A stretch of 26,820 bases of DNA from UMGS172 sp964424555 (GTDB lineage Bacteria > Bacillota > Clostridia > Oscillospirales > Acutalibacteraceae), in NCBI GenBank assembly GCA_964424555.1, contig CAYRIX010000026.1, positions 1 to 26,820 on the forward strand. The letters are read 5' to 3'. This document shows positions 1 to 7,770 of the stretch, piece by piece (within the stretch, counting starts at the first letter, position 1; every line of letters starts with the position of its first letter). The notes under the pieces are model-generated. The model made no database searches, had not been told where the DNA came from, and saw nothing but the letters and a program-made list of their open reading frames with translations. The translations under genes were made by a program, and so were the position numbers.

Positions 1-110
1 ATAAAGTAGGCAGTAACAGCCTTTTTGCCGTCGGCCGATTTGCCGATCATAATACCTCTGCCGTGATAAGCAAGGGAATTTAACTCATCAACAATAGTCT
101 TGATTTCCAT
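1..110 (-). CDS. IMP cyclohydrolase, N-terminal 36 codons only (runs off window)
   Basis: The reverse strand from position 110 encodes MEIKTIVDELNSLAYHGRGI and then MIGKSADGKKAVTAYF, still open at the window edge. The pattern (short amphipathic lead, then GRG-I-IGKS-DGKKAVTAYF) is what I recall for the start of the stand-alone IMP cyclohydrolase family (PurO-like), which closes the ring of FAICAR to give IMP, the last step of de novo purine synthesis. An AGGAAG Shine-Dalgarno lies just upstream of the ATG, and the gene starts 13 bp after the purN stop, so it is the next gene of the pur operon. The position at the end of a pur cluster supports the call. Only about 36 residues are visible, so family assignment is moderate and no catalytic residue can be checked. 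Confidence 0.62.
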   Translation of the reverse strand, partial: MEIKTIVDELNSLAYHGRGIMIGKSADGKKAVTAYF

Positions 111-123
111 TTTTTTCTTCCTT

Positions 124-756
124 TCAATCCTCAATTATAGTTACATCGTCTTTAACGGTGATTTTTCCGTCACAGAAAAGCCGGACTGCCTCGGGGAGTA
201 TCTTCCACTCGGCATTTTCCATAATGCGTTTTTGCAGGGTTTCGGGGGTGTCGCCGTTTTTGACCTCGACCGCCTTTTGCAGGATTATGGGGCCTGCATC
301 ACATTCGGCAGTAACGAAATGCACCGTTGCACCCGAAACCTTAACGCCCTTTTTCAGAGCCGCCTCATGAACGTGAAGTCCGTAAAAGCCTTTGCCGCAA
401 AAGCTGGGGATGAGTGCGGGATGAACGTTTATCATCTTGTTGGGGAACGCATCGCAAACGTTCTCGTCCAAGATGGTCATAAAACCTGCGTAGACAACAA
501 GGTCGGCCTTTTCTTCGAGAAGAATATCGCGCATTGCCTTGCTGTAGGAGGCAATATCCGAATATTCTTTACGGATAAGTGTACGGGTCTTAATACCGTT
601 AGTTTTGGCTCTTTCAAGAGCATAAGCATCAGCCTTGGAGGCAATGACACAGGTGATATGCCCTAAGCCAAGCTCTCCCCTTTTTTCGGCATCAATCAGG
701 GCTTGCAGGTTAGTACCGCCGCCCGACACCAAAACACAGATGTTTTTTTGTGCCAT
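124..756 (-). CDS. purN: Phosphoribosylglycinamide formyltransferase
   Basis: 210 residues, the usual PurN length. It transfers a formyl group from 10-formyl-THF to GAR, the third step of purine synthesis, in the cytoplasm. Visible motifs are the N-terminal phosphate-binding turn SGGGTNLQ (residues 11-18), the catalytic segment NVHPALIPSF with Asn110 and His112, and the acidic partner Asp153 in AECDAGPI. These match the Asn-His-Asp triad of the E. coli enzyme. The start codon overlaps the stop codon of purM by one base (TGATG), so the two are probably translationally coupled. The next gene starts 13 bp downstream. Nothing looks broken. Confidence 0.97.
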   Translation of the reverse strand: MAQKNICVLVSGGGTNLQALIDAEKRGELGLGHITCVIASKADAYALERAKTNGIKTRTLIRKEYSDIASYSKAMRDILLEEKADLVVYAGFMTILDENVCDAFPNKMINVHPALIPSFCGKGFYGLHVHEAALKKGVKVSGATVHFVTAECDAGPIILQKAVEVKNGDTPETLQKRIMENAEWKILPEAVRLFCDGKITVKDDVTIIED

Positions 757-1802
757 CAGCAGAACACCACACCTTCATCGCCTTTAATGATCTCACCGAT
801 AACGTAGGCATCCTCACCGTTCTCTTTAAGCACTTCGATAGCCTTGTCGACCTCGTCTTTCGGGACAACGATGCTCATACCAACGCCCATATTATAGGTG
901 TTATACATATCTCTTTCGGGCACGTTGCCGACCTTTGCAATGAGATCGAAGATCGGGAGCACCTTAACGGCACTCTTATTGATCTTAGCCGACAGACCCT
1001 TGGGGATAGAACGCGGAATGTTCTCATAGAAACCGCCGCCCGTAATATGCGAAATGCCCTTTACGTTTACCTTTTCGAGCAGAGCAAGAACTGCCTTAAC
1101 GTAAATTTTTGTGGGGGTAAGCAGGGTCTCGGCAATAGATTTGCCGCCCAGTTCCTCACAAGGCACGTACAACGAATCGGGGTTATTGTCAATATCAAAA
1201 ACCTTACGTACCAGCGAAAATCCGTTTGAATGAACACCGGTAGACGGCAATGCGATAACAACGTCACCCTCTGCCATTTTTGTATTGTCGAGGATCTTCT
1301 TCTTATCAACAACACCTACTGCAAAGCCTGCAAGATCGTAATCCTCTTGAGGCATCAAACCGGGATGCTCGGCAGTTTCACCGCCGATCAAAGCGGCACC
1401 CGACTGAACACAGCCTTCTGCAACACCGCCAACGATAGCGGCAATCTTTTCGGGATAGTTCTTACCGCAGGCAATGTAGTCAAGGAAGAACAGTGGCTTT
1501 GCACCGCAACAAATAATATCGTTTACACACATAGCAACGGCATCGATACCGATGGTGTCGTGCTTGTCCATGAGAATCGCCATCTTGACCTTGGTACCGC
1601 AACCGTCGGTACCCGAAACAAGAACAGGCTCTTCCATACCCTGAATGTTCAAGCCAAAGCAACCGCCGAAACCGCCGACATCGTCAAGGCAACCTTGCAT
1701 TTTGGTTCTTGCTATATGCTTTTTCATCAGTTCTACCGACTTGTAACCGGCGGTAATATCAACACCGGCTGCTGCATAACTTTCAGATCTTGAATTTTTC
1801 AT
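756..1802 (-). CDS. purM: Phosphoribosylformylglycinamidine cyclo-ligase (AIR synthetase)
   Basis: 348 residues, normal for PurM. It uses ATP to close FGAM to AIR. The PurM/PurL-type ATP-binding fold shows in the N-terminal glycine-rich segment around residues 40-52 and in SGTDGCGTKVKMA (63-75). The C-terminal half has GISHITGGGFYENIPR, the standard signature before the second subdomain. An AAAGGA Shine-Dalgarno sits 8 bp before the ATG. It follows purF by 27 bp and overlaps purN by one base, so the reading is a single operon transcript. No missing motifs seen. Confidence 0.97.
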   Translation of the reverse strand: MKNSRSESYAAAGVDITAGYKSVELMKKHIARTKMQGCLDDVGGFGGCFGLNIQGMEEPVLVSGTDGCGTKVKMAILMDKHDTIGIDAVAMCVNDIICCGAKPLFFLDYIACGKNYPEKIAAIVGGVAEGCVQSGAALIGGETAEHPGLMPQEDYDLAGFAVGVVDKKKILDNTKMAEGDVVIALPSTGVHSNGFSLVRKVFDIDNNPDSLYVPCEELGGKSIAETLLTPTKIYVKAVLALLEKVNVKGISHITGGGFYENIPRSIPKGLSAKINKSAVKVLPIFDLIAKVGNVPERDMYNTYNMGVGMSIVVPKDEVDKAIEVLKENGEDAYVIGEIIKGDEGVVFC

Positions 1803-1829
1803 TTTTCTAATCCTTTCAAATGTCGTATT

Positions 1830-3254
1830 TTATTCTTTGCCGTTCCAGCAATATGTACAAAGCTTGCAGGGCTCAAGACCGATAGCCTCGATAATACCCT
1901 CTAAGGACTGAAACTCCAACGATTTCAAATGCAACTCCTTACACATACTCTCGCGCAGCTTTTTACCGCGTTCGGTATTAAAGTCGCTGTATTCCTCAAT
2001 ATGCTTGAGACCCTCCTCACCCTCAAGCTCAACTATCGTTCTGCGGGCGATAAGCTCCATCTCGCTGGTTGCTCTTGAAAAGTTGAGGTATTTGCAGGAG
2101 TACATAATGGGCGGACAGGCCGACCTGATATGTACCTCCTTGGCACCGTTCTCATAAAGGAAATCTATGGTCTCTCTTATCTGGGTTCCCCTGACTATCG
2201 AGTCATCGACAAACAAAAGACTTTTATCCTTGATAAGCTCGGGTACGGGGATGAGCTTCATTTTGGCAACACGGTTACGCTCCTGCTGCCGTGTGGGAGT
2301 AAAGCTTCTTGCCCATGTGGGAGTATATTTGATAAACGCACGGGTATAGGGCTTGTCGCTGGCATTTGCATAACCGATCGCGTGAGGCGTTCCCGAATCG
2401 GGCAAACCGCCGACATAATCGACGTTCTCTATAACACCGGTCTCCTTATCACGCCTGGCCATTATGGAGCCGTTACGGTAACGCATGACCTCAACGTTGA
2501 CACCCTCGTAGCTTGTGGTCGGAAAACCGTAATAGCTCCAAAGGAATGAGCATATCTTCATTTCCTCTTTCGGAGCCTCAAGCTGTTCGATACTGTCAGC
2601 CGTAAGCTTTACTATCTCACCGGGTCCAAGCTCGCGTTCCTTGGCATAGCCCATCTTCTCATAAGAAAACGACTCAAAGCTGACACAGTGTCCGTCCTCA
2701 TTTTTTCCGATTGACACAGGTAGCCGACCCAAACGGTCGCGCGCGGCAATAATACTGCCGTCATCCTGCAGGATCAGTATTGAGGCGGTTCCCTCAATGC
2801 TTTCCTGTGCGAACTTCACACCCTCGGCAATACTGTCCTTGTGGTTGATAAGTGCCGCCAACAGCTCGACCGAGTTGACCTTGCCACCTGTCATAGCATC
2901 AAAGTGACCGCCATGCTCGACAAGGTAATGATCAATAAGCTCCTGCGCGTTGTTTATCACACCGATAAAGCAGATAGCGTATGTGCCGAATCTTGCTCTT
3001 ATCAGCAACGGCTGCGGCTCAAAATCGCTGATACAGCCGATTGCCGAGTTACCGTTCATTTCGTTGAAAATGTTGTCAAACTTGGTTCTGAACGGCGAGT
3101 TCTGAATATTATGTATTTCACGCTGTAAGCCGACCTCTTTGTCAAAGGCCGCCATACCTCCGCGACGGGTTCCGAGATGTGAATGGTAATCGGTACCGAA
3201 AAAGGTATCCGACATAGCGTCACGATGGCTTACAACTCCGAAAAATCCTCCCAT
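1830..3254 (-). CDS. purF: Amidophosphoribosyltransferase with altered glutaminase N-terminus
   Basis: 474 residues. PurF makes 5-phosphoribosylamine from PRPP and glutamine, the first committed purine step. The synthase half is well conserved: the PRPP loop FVDDSIVRGTQ (348-358) and the flexible-loop region KYTPTWARSF (309-318). Cys235, Cys387, Cys463 and Cys466 are spaced like the 4Fe-4S ligands of the Bacillus enzyme. The glutaminase half is odd: the chain begins MGGFFGVVS, so the N-terminal nucleophile Cys of class II amidotransferases (Cys-Gly-x-x-Gly) is replaced by Gly. The usual HRGQE segment reads HLGTRRGG. The start is secure: AAGGTG lies 7 bp upstream and there is no Cys-Met alternative nearby. 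It may use free ammonia or a partner glutaminase. That is inference. Confidence 0.9.
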   Translation of the reverse strand: MGGFFGVVSHRDAMSDTFFGTDYHSHLGTRRGGMAAFDKEVGLQREIHNIQNSPFRTKFDNIFNEMNGNSAIGCISDFEPQPLLIRARFGTYAICFIGVINNAQELIDHYLVEHGGHFDAMTGGKVNSVELLAALINHKDSIAEGVKFAQESIEGTASILILQDDGSIIAARDRLGRLPVSIGKNEDGHCVSFESFSYEKMGYAKERELGPGEIVKLTADSIEQLEAPKEEMKICSFLWSYYGFPTTSYEGVNVEVMRYRNGSIMARRDKETGVIENVDYVGGLPDSGTPHAIGYANASDKPYTRAFIKYTPTWARSFTPTRQQERNRVAKMKLIPVPELIKDKSLLFVDDSIVRGTQIRETIDFLYENGAKEVHIRSACPPIMYSCKYLNFSRATSEMELIARRTIVELEGEEGLKHIEEYSDFNTERGKKLRESMCKELHLKSLEFQSLEGIIEAIGLEPCKLCTYCWNGKE

Positions 3255-3305
3255 ATTTACACCTTAACTTCCTTTGGGATAAATTTATTTTATATTTGTT
3301 TTTAA

Positions 3306-3800
3306 TTAAGCGTTGAACTTTTCCTCGACCGCTTTGTTGGCGGCAAGCACCTTTGCGGCACCCTTGATTCTTGCCTCGTCTAATCTTGCGGCAAGTTCCT
3401 CGTCGGTGATAGCCAGCATCTGAATACAAAGCAAGGCGGCATTGACTGCTCCGTTGATGGCAACAGTTGCAACCGGCATACCGGAGGGCATCTGTACCGT
3501 CGACAGAAGTGCGTCAACACCGTCAAGATTAGTTGATTTTACGGGGATACCAACGACCGGCAAGGTGGATCTTGCGGCCATTGCGCCTGCCAAATGAGCC
3601 GCCATACCTGCGGCGGCAATAATGGCACCGAATCCGTTTTTGCGGGCGTTAGCAGCAAAGCCGGCCGCCTCGTCAGGGGTCCTGTGTGCCGAATAAACGT
3701 GCACCTCAAAAGGTACACCGTATTCCTTAAGTGTATTAACAGCCTTCTCTACTACGGGAAGATCACTGTCACTACCCATTACAACTGCAATTTTTTTCAT
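3306..3800 (-). CDS. purE: N5-carboxyaminoimidazole ribonucleotide mutase
   Basis: 164 residues, the class I PurE length. It converts N5-CAIR to CAIR. The signature loops are present: MGSDSDLPV (8-16), with the nucleotide-binding Ser/Asp cluster, and YSAHRTPDE (36-44), with the catalytic His39. A longer reading frame exists upstream, but the ATG at 3800 has a GGAGG 7-8 bp before it and begins MKKIAVVMGSDSD as expected. It is the first gene of the operon, 51 bp before purF, and its leader carries the ZTP riboswitch and terminator. Expression is therefore likely raised when ZTP/ZMP accumulates under 10-formyl-THF shortage. Confidence 0.96.
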   Translation of the reverse strand: MKKIAVVMGSDSDLPVVEKAVNTLKEYGVPFEVHVYSAHRTPDEAAGFAANARKNGFGAIIAAAGMAAHLAGAMAARSTLPVVGIPVKSTNLDGVDALLSTVQMPSGMPVATVAINGAVNAALLCIQMLAITDEELAARLDEARIKGAAKVLAANKAVEEKFNA

Positions 3801-3829
3801 TTTACATCCTCCAAGATCCAATAAAAACT

Positions 3830-3870
3830 AAAAAAGGACAGACTTCCACCAAAAATGCGGAGATCTGCCC
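3830..3870 (-). terminator. Intrinsic terminator, expression platform of the ZTP riboswitch
   Basis: Read on the minus strand, GGGCAGATCTCCGC pairs with GTGGAAGTCTGTCC across a short loop (about 14 pairs, one mismatch and a few G-U pairs). A run of six T follows at once. The first bases of the stem (GGGC) are also the last paired bases of the riboswitch aptamer, so the two folds exclude each other. That is the layout of a ligand-on switch: bound ZTP holds GGGC and the terminator cannot form. Confidence 0.88.
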
Positions 3871-3943
3871 AGACGGTCGGCAATATTTTATAAATTTCAC
3901 GTTCCCATTGTGTTAAACCACATACCGTCAGTAGCGTGAAACC
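3866..3943 (-). promoter_or_regulatory. ZTP (pfl-motif) riboswitch aptamer upstream of purE
   Basis: On the minus strand, GTTTCACG opens a stem that closes with CGTGAAA. Between them lie CTACTGACGG and a small hairpin TGTG-GTTTAA-CACA followed by ATGGGAA. After an AT-rich linker comes GCCGACCGTCTGGGCA, the highly conserved 3' hairpin of the pfl/ZTP motif. Its CCG loop can pair with the CGG of TGACGG to form the pseudoknot. ZTP riboswitches sense ZTP/ZMP, the purine intermediate that builds up when one-carbon folate is short. The location in a purE leader, between a promoter and a terminator, is typical. Confidence 0.93.
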
Positions 3944-3954
3944 TCACAGAGGTT

Positions 3955-3983
3955 AGTATACCAAAAGGATAGGTTTTTGTCAA
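3955..3983 (-). promoter_or_regulatory. Sigma-A promoter of the pur operon
   Basis: Minus strand: TTGACA (3978-3983), 17-bp spacer, TATACT (3955-3960). A TGG directly before the -10 gives an extended -10. The predicted start is about 7 bp downstream, just ahead of the riboswitch P1 stem. Confidence 0.9.
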
Positions 3984-4120
3984 TCAATAAAACTCTTAAA
4001 ATATGTATATTATTTTAATATTTAAACCTCAAATTTGTGCACTTTTGCCCCACGCCCGAAAACTTCTGTTGTTATGTCAACCGAACAGGCAACTATATAG
4101 CGGTTTTATCCAAAAAGAAA

Positions 4121-4162
4121 AGATCCTTCACTTCGTTCAGGATGACAAACACACATTGTCAT
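4121..4162 (-). repeat. Short dispersed-type palindromic repeat at the yjbR 3' end
   Basis: Two adjoining inverted repeats: ATCCT...AGGAT around a CTTCG turn (4122-4143) and ATGACAA-N7-TTGTCAT (4142-4162), the latter perfect over 7 bp. The combined wording (GTCATCCTGAACGAAGTGAAG on the minus strand) is the kind of short repeat scattered through many bacterial genomes. It sits over the stop codon of the MmcQ/YjbR gene and may act as a transcript end. The stretch 4020-4120 before it holds nothing I recognise. Confidence 0.5.
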
Positions 4163-4524
4163 TTTCTACTTTTTGTCAACGAATAGCTAAGGTCGATAAG
4201 GCCCTTGGCCTCGTCGAACGGCACATCACTGTCGAGCACTATCGTTATCCAATGGTACTTGTTCATGTGGTAGGCAGGCATGATGCCTCGATAGGTCTCA
4301 AACAGTCCCTTTGCCAAACACGGGTCACATTTGAGGTTGAGTATTTCCACCTCTCCCTCACCCTTTACACCCACTTTTGCCTTAGGGGCCATCAGCAGTA
4401 TTCCGAACCACTTTTTGGATGCCTTATGCCTTAAAACGGTGGTGAAAAAATCTTCGGTAAACGGTTGGTCACACACGGCACCGTCAAGCGTTTTCACATA
4501 ATCTAATATATCGTTCCTTGTCAT
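4159..4524 (-). CDS. MmcQ/YjbR family protein
   Basis: 121 residues, the normal size for the single-domain MmcQ/YjbR family (a small alpha/beta fold related to the CyaY-like DNA-binding group, role unproven). Typical features are the N-terminal helix with a D-x-P segment (DQPFTEDF), the W-F-G-I-L strand (KKWFGILLM), the KCDPCLAKGLFETYRGIMPAYHMNKYHW segment in the middle and WITIVLDSDVPFDEAKGLIDLSY at the C-terminus. The ATG overlaps the stop of the upstream lipoprotein gene by 4 bp, so both are read from one mRNA. The context gives no hint of its substrate. Confidence 0.9.
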   Translation of the reverse strand: MTRNDILDYVKTLDGAVCDQPFTEDFFTTVLRHKASKKWFGILLMAPKAKVGVKGEGEVEILNLKCDPCLAKGLFETYRGIMPAYHMNKYHWITIVLDSDVPFDEAKGLIDLSYSLTKSRK

Positions 4525-4988
4525 TTTTCTTCACCGTGCATAGCCGAGGCTATTTTGTTATACAGCTCTATTGCCTCCTGCTCGGAATCAACCATAATGA
4601 TAAACTCTCCATCGTCAACCCTATCGTTTACCGTAGGCTCATAAATAAGCTCATTGTCAAGATAAAGCGGCAATTTTTCTCCTATACTTTGTGAGGTAAT
4701 ATAGCTCAAAAGCTCAGTTCCTGTGCGGTCAAGCTGGATATGTACATAAAACTGTCCGTTCACGGTACCGTCACCAACATTGGCCTGCTCGATATGGTTT
4801 TCGGTAATGACGGCATTGCCTTTAAGGTCACATATTATAAATCTCGCATCAAATACGCCAAATGATGAGGCAGAACCTTGGTTATCAGACGCAGGAGACT
4901 TAGTCTTTTTCATACCATTTCCGACACAACCGACAAACATGCAAAGAAAAACAGCTACCGCAAGGCATAACAACAACGTTTTTTTCAT
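4521..4988 (-). CDS. Lipoprotein with a SecD P1-head-like domain
   Basis: 155 residues from the ATG at 4988, chosen because AGGGAGG lies 6-7 bp before it; a longer frame upstream lacks such a site. Residues 1-21 are a lipoprotein signal (MKK, hydrophobic core, FVGC with Cys21), so the mature protein is tethered outside the membrane. After a Ser/Asn-rich linker, residues about 45-150 run DARFIICDLKGNAVITENHI, then ...YVHIQLDRTGTELL, IGEKLPLYLDNELIYEPTVN and DSEQEAIELYNKI. This order matches what I know of the head part of the SecDF P1 domain (the 'lDGevisaPvv' segment and the final 'eeA..la..i' helix). There are no SecD membrane segments, so it is a free-standing relative, not a translocase. 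Function unknown. Confidence 0.7.
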   Translation of the reverse strand: MKKTLLLCLAVAVFLCMFVGCVGNGMKKTKSPASDNQGSASSFGVFDARFIICDLKGNAVITENHIEQANVGDGTVNGQFYVHIQLDRTGTELLSYITSQSIGEKLPLYLDNELIYEPTVNDRVDDGEFIIMVDSEQEAIELYNKIASAMHGEEK

Positions 4989-5070
4989 ATCGAACCTCCC
5001 TTTCATTCTACATCTAAATTTTACCATAAATCCAATAAATAGTCAATGTTACAAAGGAATAAGCAATTTG

Positions 5071-5132
5071 TAGGGGAGGCATTTCGCCTCCCGTGAAAAC
5101 CATAGACAGCTCACGGGGTGACACCTCCCCTA
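5071..5132. repeat. MITE-like or REP-like palindromic element, 62 bp
   Basis: The outer inverted repeat is TAGGGGAGG (5071-5079) and CCTCCCCTA (5124-5132). An inner pair is CCCGTGA (5090-5096) and TCACGGG (5111-5117). The whole folds into one long hairpin in either strand. It sits 21 bp after the asnB stop and 82 bp upstream of the lipoprotein start. No transposase is encoded. Copies elsewhere in the genome would confirm a mobile repeat. It could also serve as a transcription terminator for asnB. Confidence 0.65.
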
Positions 5133-5153
5133 TAAAAATTCATTGACTTTTTA

Positions 5154-6977
5154 CTATGAATCAAACTCAACATTATACTTCTCTACCCAGTAGTCGAACT
5201 GAATAAGCCAGGCGATGAGTTGAGGTGTGGACATCAACTGACCGAACCACGTCTTATCCTCACCCGACAGCACACTTTCCAAAACGGAACGGTCAACAGC
5301 CTCGGACAGAATACCCTTTCGGTCAAGGCGGTCACGAAGCATTGCAGTGACTTTTTCACGGTACTGCGGCGAATGTGTCTTTGGATACGGACTCTTTTTG
5401 CGCCACAGTATCTTGTCGGGCAGATACTTAGTCATAGAGTTGCGCAGCAGTGCCTTTTCCACACCGTTTTCGAACTTTATCTCCCACGGAACATTATACA
5501 CATATTCTAAAATACGGTGGTCGGCAAACGGCACCCTCACCTCAAGCCCCGAATACATACTCATTCGGTCTTTACGTTCGAGCAACGAGGTCATAAAGTA
5601 ACCGACCGACAGCATTGTCGCTATACGTGATGTGCGCATACTGTCGGAATCCCAAGGTAAGGTCGAGCAATCGTTAATTATCTTACGGTACTCTCCCGAA
5701 AGATAAGCATAGCCCTCCTGTGGTTTAGCAAAATCCTCACGGAAAATACCTGCTCGAGCCTTAGGCTCATGTATCCATGGAAAGAAATCTCGGTACAGCA
5801 TCTCAGGACGGTAAAACCACGGATAACCGCCGAATATTTCGTCTGAGCACTCTCCCGAAATAGCCACGGTATGATGCTCCTTTACCATTTTGCAAAACAG
5901 CAGCAACGATGAATCAATATCGGCCTGACCTGGGAAATCACGGGCATTGGTAGCAGGTAAAAGACAGTCGGCCACCTCGGTGTTTGGTGCAACTAACACA
6001 GTATGGTCGGTCATTAACCATTTGGCTAAATATCTGGCAAACTCATCATCGCCCTGAGGTTGAAAAAGAGACTGTCTGAAGTTTTCACGGTTGCCCTCAT
6101 ATTCAAAGGAATAGGTTGACAGCGTTTTCCCTTTTTTACGGTAGATCTCTGCCGCCAAGGCAGTCAGCACCGACGAATCAAGTCCGCCTGACAAAAAGGT
6201 GCATAGCGGCACATCGCTCACCGTTTGACGGCGAACGGCATCGGTTATCAGCTCTCCAACCTCATTAGCGGCAAGCTTTGCATCCCCCGACCAAGGCTTG
6301 GCTTCAAGCTCCCAATACTTCCAAATTTTAAGACCACTTTCGGATAATTCTGCACATTCGGCAGGCTTTAGCTCCTTTATATCACGGAAAACTCCGCTGC
6401 CCGACAGTGTAACAGGGCTTAAGAAGATCAGTTGCCAAAGCCCTTCCATATCGACCTTACGGCTGACATTAGGATTTTCAAGCAGGGCTTTTATCTCAGA
6501 CGCAAAGGCAAACGCAGTTCCGACCGATGTATAGAAAAACGGCTTAACACCCAATCGGTCACGGGCAAAAAAGACCTTACGGTCGTACACATCATACACC
6601 GCAAAGCTGAAAATACCATTCAGCTTTTTAGGACATTCATTGCCGAAGATAATATAGCTCCACAGCACCGTTTCGGTGTCGCAGTTGGTATGAAAAACCG
6701 CACCGTAAGGCTCCAACTCCTTGCGAAGCTCGGGTGAGTTATATATCTCACCGTTATAAACTATAACGTACTCTCTACCCTTAAAAACTGCCGACATCGG
6801 CTGTCTGCCGTTTTTCGGATCCATAACGCTTAAACGGTTGTGATGTAATGCAACTATGTCATCATTGTAATCCTCAGTTGCGTCGGGGCCACGGGACTTC
6901 ATGGTAACACCCATTTTACGCACGGTATCCACAGACGGTTTTTCAAAAAAGTCTATCATTCCGCATATTGAACACAT
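5154..6977 (-). CDS. asnB: Asparagine synthetase (glutamine-hydrolysing)
   Basis: 607 residues from the second ATG (6977). The frame has an ATG two codons earlier (6983), but starting at 6977 leaves Cys2 as the N-terminal nucleophile after Met removal (MCSICGMIDF), as class II amidotransferases need. GGGGG lies about 10 bp upstream. Glutaminase residues are in place: Arg48 in HHNRLSV, Asn75 in YNGEIYN and Asp100 in CDTET. The synthetase half has the PP-loop SGGLDSS (263-269) and the GYPWFYRP/GECSDEIFGGYPW region for aspartate-AMP chemistry. It makes asparagine from aspartate, glutamine and ATP. Length and motifs are normal. It is transcribed divergently from the HAD gene. Confidence 0.94.
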   Translation of the reverse strand: MCSICGMIDFFEKPSVDTVRKMGVTMKSRGPDATEDYNDDIVALHHNRLSVMDPKNGRQPMSAVFKGREYVIVYNGEIYNSPELRKELEPYGAVFHTNCDTETVLWSYIIFGNECPKKLNGIFSFAVYDVYDRKVFFARDRLGVKPFFYTSVGTAFAFASEIKALLENPNVSRKVDMEGLWQLIFLSPVTLSGSGVFRDIKELKPAECAELSESGLKIWKYWELEAKPWSGDAKLAANEVGELITDAVRRQTVSDVPLCTFLSGGLDSSVLTALAAEIYRKKGKTLSTYSFEYEGNRENFRQSLFQPQGDDEFARYLAKWLMTDHTVLVAPNTEVADCLLPATNARDFPGQADIDSSLLLFCKMVKEHHTVAISGECSDEIFGGYPWFYRPEMLYRDFFPWIHEPKARAGIFREDFAKPQEGYAYLSGEYRKIINDCSTLPWDSDSMRTSRIATMLSVGYFMTSLLERKDRMSMYSGLEVRVPFADHRILEYVYNVPWEIKFENGVEKALLRNSMTKYLPDKILWRKKSPYPKTHSPQYREKVTAMLRDRLDRKGILSEAVDRSVLESVLSGEDKTWFGQLMSTPQLIAWLIQFDYWVEKYNVEFDS

Positions 6978-7045
6978 AAACATAATTCCCCCAAATACTC
7001 AAAAATCATCATTAGTATTTTATGCAGAAGTAACGACAATTTTGC

Positions 7046-7073
7046 TTGCGTTTTGCGGTTTTTATGGTATACT
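7046..7073 (+). promoter_or_regulatory. Promoter of the HAD/PAP2 pair
   Basis: TTGCGT (7046-7051), 16-bp spacer, TATACT (7068-7073), with TGG before the -10 (extended -10). It gives a very short leader to the ATG at 7091. Confidence 0.6.
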
Positions 7074-7090
7074 TTTTTCGGGTGATCAAA

Positions 7091-7747
7091 ATGAAATTCA
7101 AATATGCCGCTTTTGATATGGACGGAACGCTTCTCGACACAATGGATTATTGGCGGGACGTTGTACGTTTCTACGCCGAAATGCACGGTTTACCCGAGCC
7201 GATTCTTACCGATGAGGATGCTGTCGAGGCCTCTCACCTATCCACCTATAAAAAGATCGCCTATTTAAAGGAACGCTACGGCGATCAGGAGGCGGTCAAA
7301 AGAATCAGCAATGAGGATGTTTTCGGCGTTATGGAGCATTTTTATAAAAATGCACCGAGGATAAGACAAGGTGTAATTGAAATGCTTGACAACTTAAAAG
7401 CCAACGGTGTCAGAATGTGCGTGGCCTCGGCAACTCCGTCATATCTTATTAATATCGCATTAAGCTCGGCAGGCTTGACTGATTTTTTTGAGTTTGTTTT
7501 AAGTCCCGATGAATACCCGAAAGGCAAATCAGACCCCAAAATTTTCCACGGCGTTGCTGAAAAGTTTGGCTGTAATGTGACCGAAATGGCACTTTTTGAG
7601 GATACCTTATACAGCATAAAAACTGCTCACAGTTTAGGAATGTACATTATAGCAGTGCGTGACAAATACAGCGCTCATCGGGCCGACGAGATCAAAAAAT
7701 ATTCCAACGAGTATTACAACGAGTTCACGGAATATAAATACAAGTAA
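7091..7747 (+). CDS. HAD-superfamily phosphatase
   Basis: 218 residues from the ATG at 7091. The open frame extends upstream, but the promoter lies inside that part and the protein logically starts MKFKYAAFDMDGTLLD. HAD motif I is FDMDGT with nucleophile Asp9 and acid/base Asp11. Motif II is SATP near residue 128. Motif III is the Lys in KGKSDPKIF. Motif IV is LFEDTLYSIKTA. A cap domain sits between motifs I and II (residues about 18-90), as in the beta-phosphoglucomutase/phosphoglycolate phosphatase-like subgroup. The substrate cannot be read from the sequence. The PAP2 gene follows after 23 bp, so both are probably one transcript. Confidence 0.85.
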   Translation: MKFKYAAFDMDGTLLDTMDYWRDVVRFYAEMHGLPEPILTDEDAVEASHLSTYKKIAYLKERYGDQEAVKRISNEDVFGVMEHFYKNAPRIRQGVIEMLDNLKANGVRMCVASATPSYLINIALSSAGLTDFFEFVLSPDEYPKGKSDPKIFHGVAEKFGCNVTEMALFEDTLYSIKTAHSLGMYIIAVRDKYSAHRADEIKKYSNEYYNEFTEYKYK

Positions 7748-7770
7748 CAAAATATTTTAAGGAGACGACT

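Noticed and set aside
100..3128. Several 60-190 codon plus-strand frames across the purine operon
   Set aside because: They lie opposite well-conserved pur genes, lack ribosome binding sites and resemble no protein family.
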